A DNA stretch of 41,397 nt from CAYQQJ01 sp964515945 (lineage in GTDB: Bacteria > Pseudomonadota > Gammaproteobacteria > Pseudomonadales > Cellvibrionaceae), in contig CAZEWY010000005.1 of NCBI GenBank assembly GCA_964515945.1, positions 1 to 41,397 of the forward strand, given 5' to 3'. Shown here one piece after another: positions 34,047-41,397 of this stretch. The notes under the pieces are model-generated. The model saw only the letters and a program-made list of their open reading frames with translations, was not told where the DNA came from and made no database searches. Position 1 is the first letter of the stretch; the number at the start of each line of letters is the position of its first letter. The position numbers were made by a program, and so were the translations under genes.

Positions 34047-34058
34047 GACAGCGCTGTC
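34047..34058. promoter_or_regulatory. Perfect 12-bp palindrome with central CG, LacI-family-like operator
   Basis: GACAGCGCTGTC is its own reverse complement, and the central CG is typical of LacI/GalR-family sites. It lies 57 bases upstream of the receptor ATG, just after the candidate start of transcription, a position suited to repression. No LacI-type gene is in the window. Confidence 0.5.
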
Positions 34059-34299
34059 TTACCCAAATATTACATCACCTACCCAAGAATGTCGCTATCC
34101 AGCGAAAATTATCCTTCAACCCAATCGTAACTCAATGCATATAGAGGGCTTGCAAATGTTTCATCGCACCGCCAACCATGATAATGGCTTGCGAAACAGA
34201 TGCAACATACTGAGAGAGTGGGCGCTGCTCGCATGCAAACGGGCCGGGCCATACTACCGGCTACTCCGCCCACCACGATTCAAGCTCAAATGTCGTCAA

Positions 34300-34327
34300 T
34301 AAAAAGTGGGAGCGGTTGACCGCGCCC
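34300..34327 (-). terminator. Rho-independent terminator of tex
   Basis: Read on the minus strand, GGGCGCGG pairs with CCGCTCCC (one mismatch) around TCAA, followed by A, C and then a run of T. It begins about 7 bases after the tex stop. Confidence 0.75.
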
Positions 34328-34333
34328 GTTCTT

Positions 34334-36649
34334 CTACTTTTTCCCCTTCATCGCCTGCTGCAAAAGCGCACCCATGGAACCCATCGACTGCGGCTGTGCC
34401 TTTGAGCTGGTCTGGGCTCGGTTTTTGGGGGCACTGCCTTTGCGCTGGGCGCCGCTGCCGCGGGAGTCGGTTTCGCCGGGCACGTCGTCCAGGCGCATGG
34501 ACAGAGCGATGCGTTTGCGGCTTGCGTCCACTTCCATTACTTTCACCTGCACTATGTCGTTGGCCTTGACCACTTCGCGGGGATCCTTGACGAAGGTGTG
34601 TGACAGGGCGGAGATATGCACCAGACCATCCTGGTGTACGCCGATATCGACAAAGGCGCCGAAGTTGGTGACATTGGTGACTGTGCCTTCCAGTACCATG
34701 CCCGGTTCAAGGTCGGAAATCTTTTCCACGCCTTCCTGAAAGCGCGCCGTCTTGAATTCGGGGCGCGGGTCGCGGCCGGGTTTGTCCAGCTCCCGGATGA
34801 TATCGGTCACGGTGGGCAGACCGAATTTATCGTCGGTATAGTCGGCGGCTTTCAAACTGCGCAGAAAAGTGGAGTCGCCAATAAAGGCTTTGATATCTCT
34901 CGCGTTTTTGGCCGCAATTTTCTCGACAACGGAGTAGGATTCGGGATGCACGGCGGAAGCGTCCAGTGGATTGTCGCCGTTGGCAATGCGCAGAAATCCC
35001 GCCGCCTGCTCAAAAGCTTTTTCACCGAGGCGCGCCACTTTCAGCAATTGCTTGCGGTTTTTAAAGACGCCATTCTGATTGCGAAACTCGACGATGTTGC
35101 TGGCCACACTCGCATTGAGGCCGGCTACTCGCGCGAGCAGCGGCGCCGAGGCGGTATTGACCTCCACCCCCACGGCGTTTACGCAGTCTTCCACCACCGC
35201 ATCCAGGGATTTTGACAGGCGCGTCTGTGATACATCGTGCTGATATTGGCCCACACCGATGGATTTGGGGTCGATCTTGACCAGTTCGGCCAGAGGGTCC
35301 TGCAGGCGACGGGCAATGGAAATGGCGCCGCGAATGGTGACGTCCAGATCCGGAAATTCCCGGGCGGCAAATTCAGAGGCGGAATAGACTGAAGCCCCCG
35401 CCTCGTTCACCATGACCTTCTGAGCCTTGATGTCCGGATGAGCCTTGAGCACGTCGCCGACAAACTTGTCGGTTTCGCGACTGGCGGTGCCGTTGCCTAT
35501 GGCGATAAGCCCCACGTTGTGCTTCCTGCATAGCGCCACCAGCATGGCCTCCGATTCGCGGATGCGGTTCTGGGGCGGCGTGGGGAACATAGCTCCGTGA
35601 TCGACAACCTGTCCTGTAGCATCCACCACGGCCACCTTCACACCGGTGCGCAGACCGGGGTCGAGACCAATGGTGGCTTTTTGCCCGGCCGGAGCCGCCA
35701 GGAGCAGATCCTTGAGGTTATGGGCGAAGACATCGATGGCATCCTGTTCCGCCCGCTCGCGCAGGCTGCCGAGCAGATCCGTCTCCAGGTGAGTCAGCAG
35801 CTTGACACGCCAGGTCCAGCGCACCACCTCCCCGAGCCATTTGTCCGCCGGCCGCCCCTGGTCGCGCACCGCCCAATGTTCCGCCACCATGCTCTCGCAG
35901 GGGTGGCCGGCACCGACCGGCAGATCTTCTTCCAAGGTCAGCGCCAGGGTCAACACGCCTTCGTTGCGACCGCGAAACATAGCCAGCGCCCGATGGGAGG
36001 GCACCTTGGCCAGGGGCTCCCGGTGTTCGAAATAGTCCCGAAACTTGGCGCCTTCATTTTCCTTGCCGGCAATCAACTCCGCTTTGAGCCAGCCTTCACT
36101 GCGCAGGAAGCCGCGCAGTTTTTCCAGCAGGGCGGCGTCTTCGCTGAAGCGCTCCATCAGAATCTGTTTGGCGCCGTCGAGTGCATCCCTGGTCGTGGCA
36201 ATTTTGTGTTCTTCGTTGAGAAAGGCGGCAGCCTCCTGCTCCGGATCGCGGCTTGGATCCTCCAGCAGCATTTCCGCCAGGGGTTCCAGCCCAGCCTCCC
36301 GCGCTATCTGCGCCTTGGTGCGCCGCTTGGGCTTGTAGGGCAGGTACAGGTCTTCCAGCAGTGTTTTGGTGTCCGCAGCCTTGATCGCCTTTTCCAGCTC
36401 CGGCGTCAGCTTTTCCTGCTCGGCAATGGATTTGAGAATGGCGCCCCGCCTGTCTTCCAGGTCACGCAGGTATTGCAGGCGCTCTTCCAGCAGCCGCAGC
36501 TGGGTGTCGTCGAGTCCACCGGTGACTTCTTTCCGGTAGCGTGAAATAAAGGGCACAGTGGCGCCCTCGTCCAGCAGTGCGACTGCGGCCTCCACCTGTT
36601 GCAGTTGGGCGTTGAGTTCCTGGGCAATGCGGGCGTGAATGGTCTTCAT
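34334..36649 (-). CDS. tex: Tex-type RNA-binding transcription accessory protein
   Basis: Tex is a cytosolic nucleic-acid-binding protein of the Spt6 family, implicated in transcription and toxin-gene expression. The product has 771 residues. The N-terminal helical region opens with VPFISRYRKEVTGGLDDTQLR. A YqgF/RNase-H-like domain near 325-450 contains IGLDPGLRTGVKVAVVD. A helix-hairpin-helix region follows near 500-560. A C-terminal S1 domain (about 650-720) contains VLEGTVTNVTNFGAFVDIGV, with a short basic tail. The ATG at 36649 (MKTIHARIAQ) gives the usual N-terminus; a longer frame start at 36715 is rejected. It stands alone, divergent from the TRAP operon. Confidence 0.96.
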   Translation of the reverse strand: MKTIHARIAQELNAQLQQVEAAVALLDEGATVPFISRYRKEVTGGLDDTQLRLLEERLQYLRDLEDRRGAILKSIAEQEKLTPELEKAIKAADTKTLLEDLYLPYKPKRRTKAQIAREAGLEPLAEMLLEDPSRDPEQEAAAFLNEEHKIATTRDALDGAKQILMERFSEDAALLEKLRGFLRSEGWLKAELIAGKENEGAKFRDYFEHREPLAKVPSHRALAMFRGRNEGVLTLALTLEEDLPVGAGHPCESMVAEHWAVRDQGRPADKWLGEVVRWTWRVKLLTHLETDLLGSLRERAEQDAIDVFAHNLKDLLLAAPAGQKATIGLDPGLRTGVKVAVVDATGQVVDHGAMFPTPPQNRIRESEAMLVALCRKHNVGLIAIGNGTASRETDKFVGDVLKAHPDIKAQKVMVNEAGASVYSASEFAAREFPDLDVTIRGAISIARRLQDPLAELVKIDPKSIGVGQYQHDVSQTRLSKSLDAVVEDCVNAVGVEVNTASAPLLARVAGLNASVASNIVEFRNQNGVFKNRKQLLKVARLGEKAFEQAAGFLRIANGDNPLDASAVHPESYSVVEKIAAKNARDIKAFIGDSTFLRSLKAADYTDDKFGLPTVTDIIRELDKPGRDPRPEFKTARFQEGVEKISDLEPGMVLEGTVTNVTNFGAFVDIGVHQDGLVHISALSHTFVKDPREVVKANDIVQVKVMEVDASRKRIALSMRLDDVPGETDSRGSGAQRKGSAPKNRAQTSSKAQPQSMGSMGALLQQAMKGKK

Positions 36650-36978
36650 AAATCGGCTCTTGTTACAGCTAAATCTGGGATGGCGCATTATGCGGAAACT
36701 GGTCTGGATCGTCACGCCCTATGTCACATGACCGGCAAGTGGTCAGCCTCTCGGCCGCCGTTATTGTTTATATGACTATTTTATGGGCAATGGCCGCTGG
36801 TACGCGCTAAGCTTTCAGTTCCGGCCACCGCCGAGCCAACCCGGCCCCAGTTGCGCAGGTGTAAACCACTGTGTATTATGGCCTGACCAATTAAAGGCTA
36901 ATGATCAGCCGATATGTCAAGCCAATTCCAATAGAGACTTTTCGGTTCGGCTTGCCAACAATAAAGGTGAAACTGCAA
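36650..36978 (+). other. 329-nt divergent region between tex and the TRAP operon
   Basis: No gene is visible apart from a possible in-frame upstream extension of dctP from 36901, which I reject. It contains the TRAP promoter listed separately. TGACC and GGTCA form a short inverted repeat with 7-base spacing, in TGACCGGCAAGTGGTCA near 36728-36744, a possible GntR-type site. TCAAGCC and GGCTTG-like arms flank about 36920-36955. Confidence 0.4.
36851..36879 (+). promoter_or_regulatory. Candidate promoter of the TRAP operon
   Basis: TTGCGC (36851-36856), a 17-base spacer and TATTAT (36874-36879) fit sigma-70. It leaves a leader of about 95 bases before dctP. Confidence 0.55.
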
Positions 36979-37959
36979 ATGTTGTGTACCAAAATATTCA
37001 GGGCGGCCATTGCCCTGTGCTGCGCGTTTTTACTGGCCAGCTGTGGCATGGAGGGCAAGGTCACGGTGTTGAAAATGGGCCACAGCCTGGACCAGAAACA
37101 TCCCGTCCATTTAGGCATCGTTTATATGGCCAAGCGGCTGGATGAGCTTTCCGGGGGCACCATGCGGCTGGATATTTATCCCGGCGGCCAGCTGGGTTCC
37201 GAGCGGGAATTGATGGAGCTGCTGCAGATCGGCAGCCTTGCCATGACCAAGGTGTCTTCCAGCCCGATGGAAGGTTTCGTGCCCGCCATGCAAATCTTCA
37301 GCATTCCTTACGTCTTTCGCGACAGCGAACATTTCTGGAAAGTCCTCCAAAGCGACATAGGCAAAGATTTATTGCTCGCGGGTGAAGCTGTGCGCTTGCG
37401 TGGGCTTGGCTACTATGATGCGGGTGCGCGCAGTTTTTATACGGTTAATCGGCCGGTGCATCAGCCGAGCGATCTGACCGGAATGAAGATACGGGTTCAG
37501 GAGAGCCAGACGTCCTTCAACATGGTGCGTGCACTCGGCGGTTCGGCCACGCCGATTTCCTGGGGTGAACTTTACACCGCGCTCGATCAGGGCGTGGTTG
37601 ACGGTGCCGAGAACAACCCCCCCAGCTTCTATTCTTCCCGACACTTTGAAGTGGCCAAATACTACACCCTGGACGAGCACACCTATGTACCGGATATCGT
37701 TCTGATCAGCAGCTATGTCTGGGATCACCTGGAACCCCAACAGCAGCAATGGCTGCAACAGGCCATGGACGAATCGGTGGTGTATCAGCGCAAGCTTTGG
37801 GCTGAGGCCACCGAGCAAGCCTATGCGGCGGTGGAGGAGGCCGGGGTCGAAATCATTTATCCGGACAAGTCGCTGTTCGAGGACGCCGTGCGGGACATGC
37901 AGGAATCCTATCGCGGTACGCCCGCTTATGCACTGCTCGAAAAAATTCGCGCGATGTAA
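36979..37959 (+). CDS. dctP: TRAP transporter solute-binding protein DctP, lipoprotein form
   Basis: DctP captures a carboxylated solute in the periplasm and gives it to the DctQM permease. The product has 326 residues. The signal peptide ends in LASC (C22), so it is probably a lipid-anchored form; many DctP proteins are soluble. The family core is KMGHSLDQKHPVHLG at the start, the ligand-arginine segment GMKIRVQESQTSF, and the signature LGGSATPISWGELYTALDQG with VVDGAENNP. Sequence style and the neighbouring kdgK suggest uronate or 2-keto-3-deoxy sugar acids as ligands, which is inference. The ATG at 36979 has AAAGGTG upstream. It is followed 15 bases later by dctQ. Confidence 0.93.
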   Translation: MLCTKIFRAAIALCCAFLLASCGMEGKVTVLKMGHSLDQKHPVHLGIVYMAKRLDELSGGTMRLDIYPGGQLGSERELMELLQIGSLAMTKVSSSPMEGFVPAMQIFSIPYVFRDSEHFWKVLQSDIGKDLLLAGEAVRLRGLGYYDAGARSFYTVNRPVHQPSDLTGMKIRVQESQTSFNMVRALGGSATPISWGELYTALDQGVVDGAENNPPSFYSSRHFEVAKYYTLDEHTYVPDIVLISSYVWDHLEPQQQQWLQQAMDESVVYQRKLWAEATEQAYAAVEEAGVEIIYPDKSLFEDAVRDMQESYRGTPAYALLEKIRAM

Positions 37960-37974
37960 CCGACGGAGCACACT

Positions 37975-38508
37975 ATGAAAACAGTATCAAATTACCTGGA
38001 AAAGACCTTCGGTTACATTGACAACGCGCTGAAAGGTTCTCTCATGTTTTTAATGGCAGCCATAGTGGTGGTGGTTACCTGGCAAGTCATTACCCGCTTT
38101 CTGATGACACAACCGAGCTCTTATACCGAGGAACTCGCGCGCTTTTTTCTGATCTGGATTGCCATTCTGGGTTCCGCCTACGCCTTTCGTACCGGGGCTC
38201 ATCTCGGGCTTGATCTGCTGACGGAAAAACTTGAAGAGACCGCCAAACGCCGCACGGCGATTGTCGCCAACCTGCTGTGTTTTGCCTTTGCCGCATCCAT
38301 CATGGTGTATGGCGGGCTCAAACTCATGCTGTTGACACTGGAGCTTAATCAGACGTCATCATCGCTCGGCATCAAAATGGGTTATGTCTATGCCGTCGTT
38401 CCCTTGAGCGGCGCACTCATCTGCCTGTACGCCATTAAAAATATGTTTAACCCGGATCCCGAAGAAATCGCCGCGCCAGACACGGCGCCACTCGATCTGG
38501 ATCGCTAG
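37975..38508 (+). CDS. dctQ: TRAP transporter small permease subunit DctQ
   Basis: DctQ is the four-helix membrane subunit that pairs with DctM in the TRAP permease. The product has 177 residues with four membrane segments. Examples are SLMFLMAAIVVVVTWQVI near residue 22, FFLIWIAILGSAYAF near 60, and a C-terminal YAVVPLSGALICLYAI. The DctQ signature SYTEELARFFLIWI and the GAHLGLDLL loop are both present. The C-terminus is short, acidic and cytosolic. It lies between dctP and dctM in one operon. GACGGAG precedes the ATG. Confidence 0.93.
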   Translation: MKTVSNYLEKTFGYIDNALKGSLMFLMAAIVVVVTWQVITRFLMTQPSSYTEELARFFLIWIAILGSAYAFRTGAHLGLDLLTEKLEETAKRRTAIVANLLCFAFAASIMVYGGLKLMLLTLELNQTSSSLGIKMGYVYAVVPLSGALICLYAIKNMFNPDPEEIAAPDTAPLDLDR

Positions 38509-38549
38509 CCGAGATCCTTAGCCCAGATAAATAAAAGAGGCATTAATTC

Positions 38550-39845
38550 ATGGAAATTTCCATCCTGATTCTGTTGATCAGCTTTGTTATTCTGCTGGCA
38601 ATCAATGTACCCATCTCCATCAGCATCGGCATTTCAACGCTGCTGACCATGCTGTTGACCATCGACGCGACGCCGGCGCTGACCACTATCGCACAACGCA
38701 TGGTGGGCGGCGTCAACAGTTTTGCCTTGCTCGCCATTCCATTCTTTATTCTCTCTGGCCTGCTCATGGGCATCGGCGGTATTGCCCACCGCCTGATTGA
38801 ATTTGCCAAGGTCATCATCGGGCCGCTGCCCGGCGGCCTCGCCCTGGTCAACATTATCAGTTGCACGCTCTTTGGTTCCATCTCCGGCTCCGCCGTTGCC
38901 GCCACTTCGGCGATTGGTGGTTTCATGATTCCAAGAATGACCGAAGAGGGTTACGACAAAAATTTCAGCGCCGCCATTACCGTCACCTCGTCCACTACCG
39001 GTCTGCTGATTCCACCTAGCAACATCCTGATTGTCTACTCCCTGGCCAGTGGCGGCGTCTCCATAGCCGCTTTGTTCATCGCCGGCTACCTGCCGGGAAT
39101 CCTGCTCGCTCTGGCGTTGATGGTGGTAGCGGGCGTCTACGCCAAGATAAAAGGCTATCCGGTGGAAAAGCGCTACTCCCTGCGCGAGTCCGTGCGGAAG
39201 ACCATCGATGCGCTGCCCAGCCTTGCGCTAATCGTCATTGTGATCGGCGGCATTATTGCCGGCCTTTTTACCGCCACGGAAGCCAGTGCCATTGCCGTTA
39301 TTTATTCCCTGGTTTTATCGGTATTCGTTTACCGGGAAGTCAAAGTCAGTGCCTTGCCCGCGATACTGGTCAAATCCGTGGAAACCACGGCCATTGTCAT
39401 GCTGCTGATTGCGGCCTCCTCGGCCATGTCCTGGATGCTGAGCTACGAGAACATCCCCCAGGCAATCAGTCAGGCCCTGATGGGATTGAGTGAAAATCCC
39501 ATTGTCATCCTGCTGACCATCAACCTGATTCTGCTGGTGGTGGGTGTATTCATGGATATGACGCCGGCGGTGCTGATCTTTACACCGATATTCCTGCCGG
39601 TGGTCACAGCGCTCGGCATGTCGCCCCTGCACTTCGGCATCATGATCGTGCTTAACCTGTGTATCGGCCTGTGCACGCCACCGGTCGGCAGCGTGCTCTT
39701 TGTCGGCGCCGGTGTAGCGAAGACCACCATTGGTGCATTGATCAGACCGCTACTGCCGATGTACGCAGCCATGTTCACCGTTCTGATGCTAGTCACTTAT
39801 GTTCCTGCCATCAGCGAATTCCTGCCGGGTTTGTTCGGCTTGTAA
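38550..39845 (+). CDS. dctM: TRAP transporter large permease subunit DctM
   Basis: DctM is the solute-translocating subunit, using the sodium gradient. The product has 431 residues and is hydrophobic throughout, with about 12 membrane helices. Family features include NVPISISIGISTLLT near the N-terminus, the GSISGSAVAATSAIGGFMIPRM motif near 110-132, and the C-terminal GLCTPPVGSVLFVGAGVA. An AGAGG ribosome site precedes the ATG at 38550. With dctP and dctQ it forms a complete three-part TRAP system with separate Q and M subunits. Confidence 0.95.
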   Translation: MEISILILLISFVILLAINVPISISIGISTLLTMLLTIDATPALTTIAQRMVGGVNSFALLAIPFFILSGLLMGIGGIAHRLIEFAKVIIGPLPGGLALVNIISCTLFGSISGSAVAATSAIGGFMIPRMTEEGYDKNFSAAITVTSSTTGLLIPPSNILIVYSLASGGVSIAALFIAGYLPGILLALALMVVAGVYAKIKGYPVEKRYSLRESVRKTIDALPSLALIVIVIGGIIAGLFTATEASAIAVIYSLVLSVFVYREVKVSALPAILVKSVETTAIVMLLIAASSAMSWMLSYENIPQAISQALMGLSENPIVILLTINLILLVVGVFMDMTPAVLIFTPIFLPVVTALGMSPLHFGIMIVLNLCIGLCTPPVGSVLFVGAGVAKTTIGALIRPLLPMYAAMFTVLMLVTYVPAISEFLPGLFGL

Positions 39846-39875
39846 CACAGACGCTTTTTTTGATTGGGAAACACT

Positions 39876-40259
39876 ATGAAAATCGAACACTTCGCCTTTA
39901 ACGTTGCCGATCCCGTCGCCGTTGCCGCCTGGTATACGGAAAATCTGGGTATGAGCATTGCGCGCAAGATTGATCACGGGCCACGGACGCATTTTCTGAA
40001 AGATGCAAGCGGCCAGGTCATGATCGAAATTTACAACAATCCTCCGGATGAAGTTCCAGCCTATGCCGATATGAATCCGCTGTTGTTGCATCTGGCGTTC
40101 GTCTGTCCGGAGCCGGATGCAAAACGTGCGGAGCTGGAAAAAGTCGGGGCAACTTTTGTGGAGGAAGTGCGCATTCCCGATGGCTCACACCTGGTGATGA
40201 TGCGCGACCCCTTCGGTCTGGCAATCCAGCTGTGCAAGCGCGGCGAGCCGATGCTTTAG
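39876..40259 (+). CDS. VOC-family (glyoxalase-like) protein
   Basis: The product has 127 residues with two beta-alpha-beta-beta-beta modules. Candidate metal ligands are His5 (KIEHFAFNV), Glu near residue 51 (VMIEIYN), His near residue 72 (LLLHLAFVC) and, in place of the usual last Glu, Gln in GLAIQLCKR. An altered fourth ligand may still bind metal. VOC proteins include glyoxalases, dioxygenases and epimerases. The ATG at 39876 has GGGAA upstream; a TTG at 39864 is less likely. It follows dctM by 30 bases and ends before the terminator, so it belongs to the TRAP operon. It may act on the transported sugar acid, but this is not shown. Confidence 0.85.
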   Translation: MKIEHFAFNVADPVAVAAWYTENLGMSIARKIDHGPRTHFLKDASGQVMIEIYNNPPDEVPAYADMNPLLLHLAFVCPEPDAKRAELEKVGATFVEEVRIPDGSHLVMMRDPFGLAIQLCKRGEPML

Positions 40260-40291
40260 AAGATGGTGAAGAGTGAACATAAACAGGAGAT

Positions 40292-40320
40292 AAATACGCG
40301 ACCCGAGAGTCGCGTATTTT
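40292..40320. terminator. Bidirectional terminator between the TRAP operon and kdgK
   Basis: AAATACGCGAC (40292-40302) and GTCGCGTATTT (40309-40319) form a perfect 11-bp stem with a 6-base loop. The A/T ends supply a U tract on both strands. It lies between two convergent genes. Confidence 0.85.
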
Positions 40321-40345
40321 ATGTGCGCGGAAGATTCATCTCAAA

Positions 40346-41290
40346 TTATTTGCGATTGTATTCTTGCAGAAACAGATCGCGATCGATCACGCCGCCGCGA
40401 TGGCGGATGATAATGCCGGCACAGCGAATACCTTCACTCGCCGCTTCTACCGGGCTCAACCCTTTCAGGCGTGCGGCCATATAACCGGCATTGAAGGTAT
40501 CCCCCGCGCCGGTAGTATCGACGACATTTTTTACCGGTGGAACCGGCACAGATTGGCGACCCTGCGCCGTGATCACAACGACCTCCTCGGCACCGCGCTT
40601 GAGCACCAGTTCGGCGAGCTGACAGTTACGGTAACGCGCTTCGCAGGTTTCCACTGAATTCTCGTCCCAAAGCAGTTGTTCATCGTCGAGGGTAAGCAGG
40701 GCTATGTCCGCCTGCCGCATAGTGGCCATGACTGCGGTCTGGGCCTCTGATCGAGTGGCCCACAGACGCGGGCGGTAATTGCTGTCGAAAATGACCCTGC
40801 CACCGCGCGCGCGGAAAGCCTGCAGGAATGCCACCAGGCGCTGACGCGCTTCCGGTGGAATAATTGCCAGGGTAATACCGCTGAGATAGAGGTTGTCGCA
40901 ATCCGACAATTGCCGCGCAAGGGCGGCGGCGGCCGCATCGGAGGAAAATAGCTGCCGCGCGGGTGCCTCCTTGCGCCAGTACGCAAACTCGCGTTCGCCA
41001 TCCGGCGTATTGGTGATCATGTAGAGCCCCGGCGCGCGACCCGGCAAACGCTCGATGGCAGAGGAACCAATAGCTTCGTCGGCCATCAGCTGCAGTAGTC
41101 GGTCACTGTGGACATCGTCACCGAGAAGGGTGACATATTCCGTCTCCGCTCCCAGGCGAGCCATGTAGACCGCCGTATTGAAAGTGTCGCCCGCGTAGGA
41201 CACCACCTTAATTTCGCGACCTTTCTCATCGGCCACCGGATAGGGAGCCAGCTCGACCATAACTTCGCCAATGGCGGCAATCCGTGACAT
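40346..41290 (-). CDS. kdgK: 2-keto-3-deoxygluconate kinase, PfkB family
   Basis: KdgK phosphorylates 2-keto-3-deoxygluconate to KDPG, the step that sends uronate, alginate or pectin sugars into the Entner-Doudoroff pathway. The product has 314 residues. Family features are IGEVMVEL at the start, the substrate loop YAGDTFNTAVYMARLG (32-47), YWRKEAPAR (104-112), a feature of KDG kinases, and the catalytic GAGDTFNAG (262-270, with D265 as base). A GAGG site precedes the ATG at 41290. Convergent with the TRAP operon. Other PfkB sugar kinases are possible but less likely given YWR..AR. Confidence 0.9.
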   Translation of the reverse strand: MSRIAAIGEVMVELAPYPVADEKGREIKVVSYAGDTFNTAVYMARLGAETEYVTLLGDDVHSDRLLQLMADEAIGSSAIERLPGRAPGLYMITNTPDGEREFAYWRKEAPARQLFSSDAAAAALARQLSDCDNLYLSGITLAIIPPEARQRLVAFLQAFRARGGRVIFDSNYRPRLWATRSEAQTAVMATMRQADIALLTLDDEQLLWDENSVETCEARYRNCQLAELVLKRGAEEVVVITAQGRQSVPVPPVKNVVDTTGAGDTFNAGYMAARLKGLSPVEAASEGIRCAGIIIRHRGGVIDRDLFLQEYNRK

Positions 41291-41397
41291 TCTTACCTCG
41301 CTTTCTTTAGTGGGAGCTTCCTATATTAAGGAGCTTCATAGTTGGAGCCGATTTCGACGCGGCAACTGGTAAGATTACACGGCGGCTTTTGGTCTTA
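41291..41397 (-). promoter_or_regulatory. Upstream region of kdgK
   Basis: This is 107 bp to the window edge. It holds two direct copies of GGAGCTTC (41313-41320 and 41330-41337) with a 17-bp period and an AT-rich TATATTAA between them. The arms also form an imperfect palindrome. This may be a regulator site or part of the kdgK promoter. No gene is visible. Confidence 0.35.

Larger units (their letters stand above)
33991..34333 (-). promoter_or_regulatory. Receptor upstream region with a candidate -10 box
   Basis: This 343-nt gap between tex and the TonB receptor encodes nothing I can support. On the minus strand TAATAT (34067-34072) could be the receptor -10, placing transcription start near 34060, but the -35 is poor. 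The LacI-like palindrome and Fur-like box listed separately lie downstream of it, and the tex terminator is at its right edge. Confidence 0.45.

Noticed and set aside
28004..34300. A complete polysaccharide utilisation locus around the receptor
   Set aside because: There are no glycoside hydrolases, lyases or sugar transporters in the block, so the receptor ligand is left open.
35597..36544. A plus-strand open frame opposite tex
   Set aside because: It is antisense to conserved Tex sequence, has no ribosome site and no recognisable motif.

Overview
This 41.4 kb window is chromosomal DNA of a GC-rich gammaproteobacterium. Gene order in the left two-thirds matches what I remember of Pseudomonas and, in part, E. 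coli: yibN-grxC-secB divergent from gpmI-envC-ctpA, then hisBHAF, ubiI-ubiH-pepP-ygfB divergent from zapA, 6S RNA and fau, then ilvA divergent from rpiA-serA. A Xanthomonas/Caulobacter-type TonB-dependent receptor, a TRAP transporter and a 2-keto-3-deoxygluconate kinase suggest a marine polysaccharide or uronate user, possibly Cellvibrionales. The taxonomic placement is inference.

Layout. 1-1.5 kb: repeat-like DNA, then secB, grxC and a rhodanese-fold protein on the minus strand. 1.7-6.0 kb: gpmI, envC and ctpA on the plus strand. 6.0-6.7 kb: a small DUF6316-like gene with a long leader and a clear terminator. 6.7-9.6 kb: hisB-hisH-hisA-hisF (minus). 9.7-11.4 kb: ygjV-like membrane gene divergent from a beta-propeller lipoprotein, with a 10-bp-arm inverted repeat between them. 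11.5-14.9 kb: pqiABC (minus). 15-19.4 kb: ubiI, ubiH, pepP and a UPF0149 gene (minus). 19.6-21.3 kb: TIGR02449-like gene, zapA, a palindromic repeat, 6S RNA and fau (plus). 21.4-23.4 kb: a 57-residue membrane protein and ilvA (minus). 23.6-28.0 kb: rpiA, serA, a lipoprotein with an HELAH zinc motif, and a pbpG-type endopeptidase (plus).

28.0-34.1 kb is different. It is a more AT-rich, probably accessory block on the minus strand: TonB-dependent receptor, then a JmjC/cupin_8 oxygenase, then a flavin-dependent tryptophan-type halogenase with every hallmark catalytic residue present. A LacI-like palindrome and a Fur-like box lie just upstream of the receptor. This is the most interesting locus here, because its substrate and product cannot be deduced.

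34.3-41.4 kb: tex (minus), then a dctP-dctQ-dctM-VOC operon (plus) convergent with kdgK (minus). Together these look like uptake and phosphorylation of a uronate-derived sugar acid.

Dispersed elements: a shared motif (TAGGGCCTGTT..ACTAATT) just after the stops of secB and envC, G-rich heptamer tandem repeats at the ends of two other genes, and a 99-bp double-hairpin element before the 6S gene. I saw no tRNA, rRNA, CRISPR array, transposase or phage gene.
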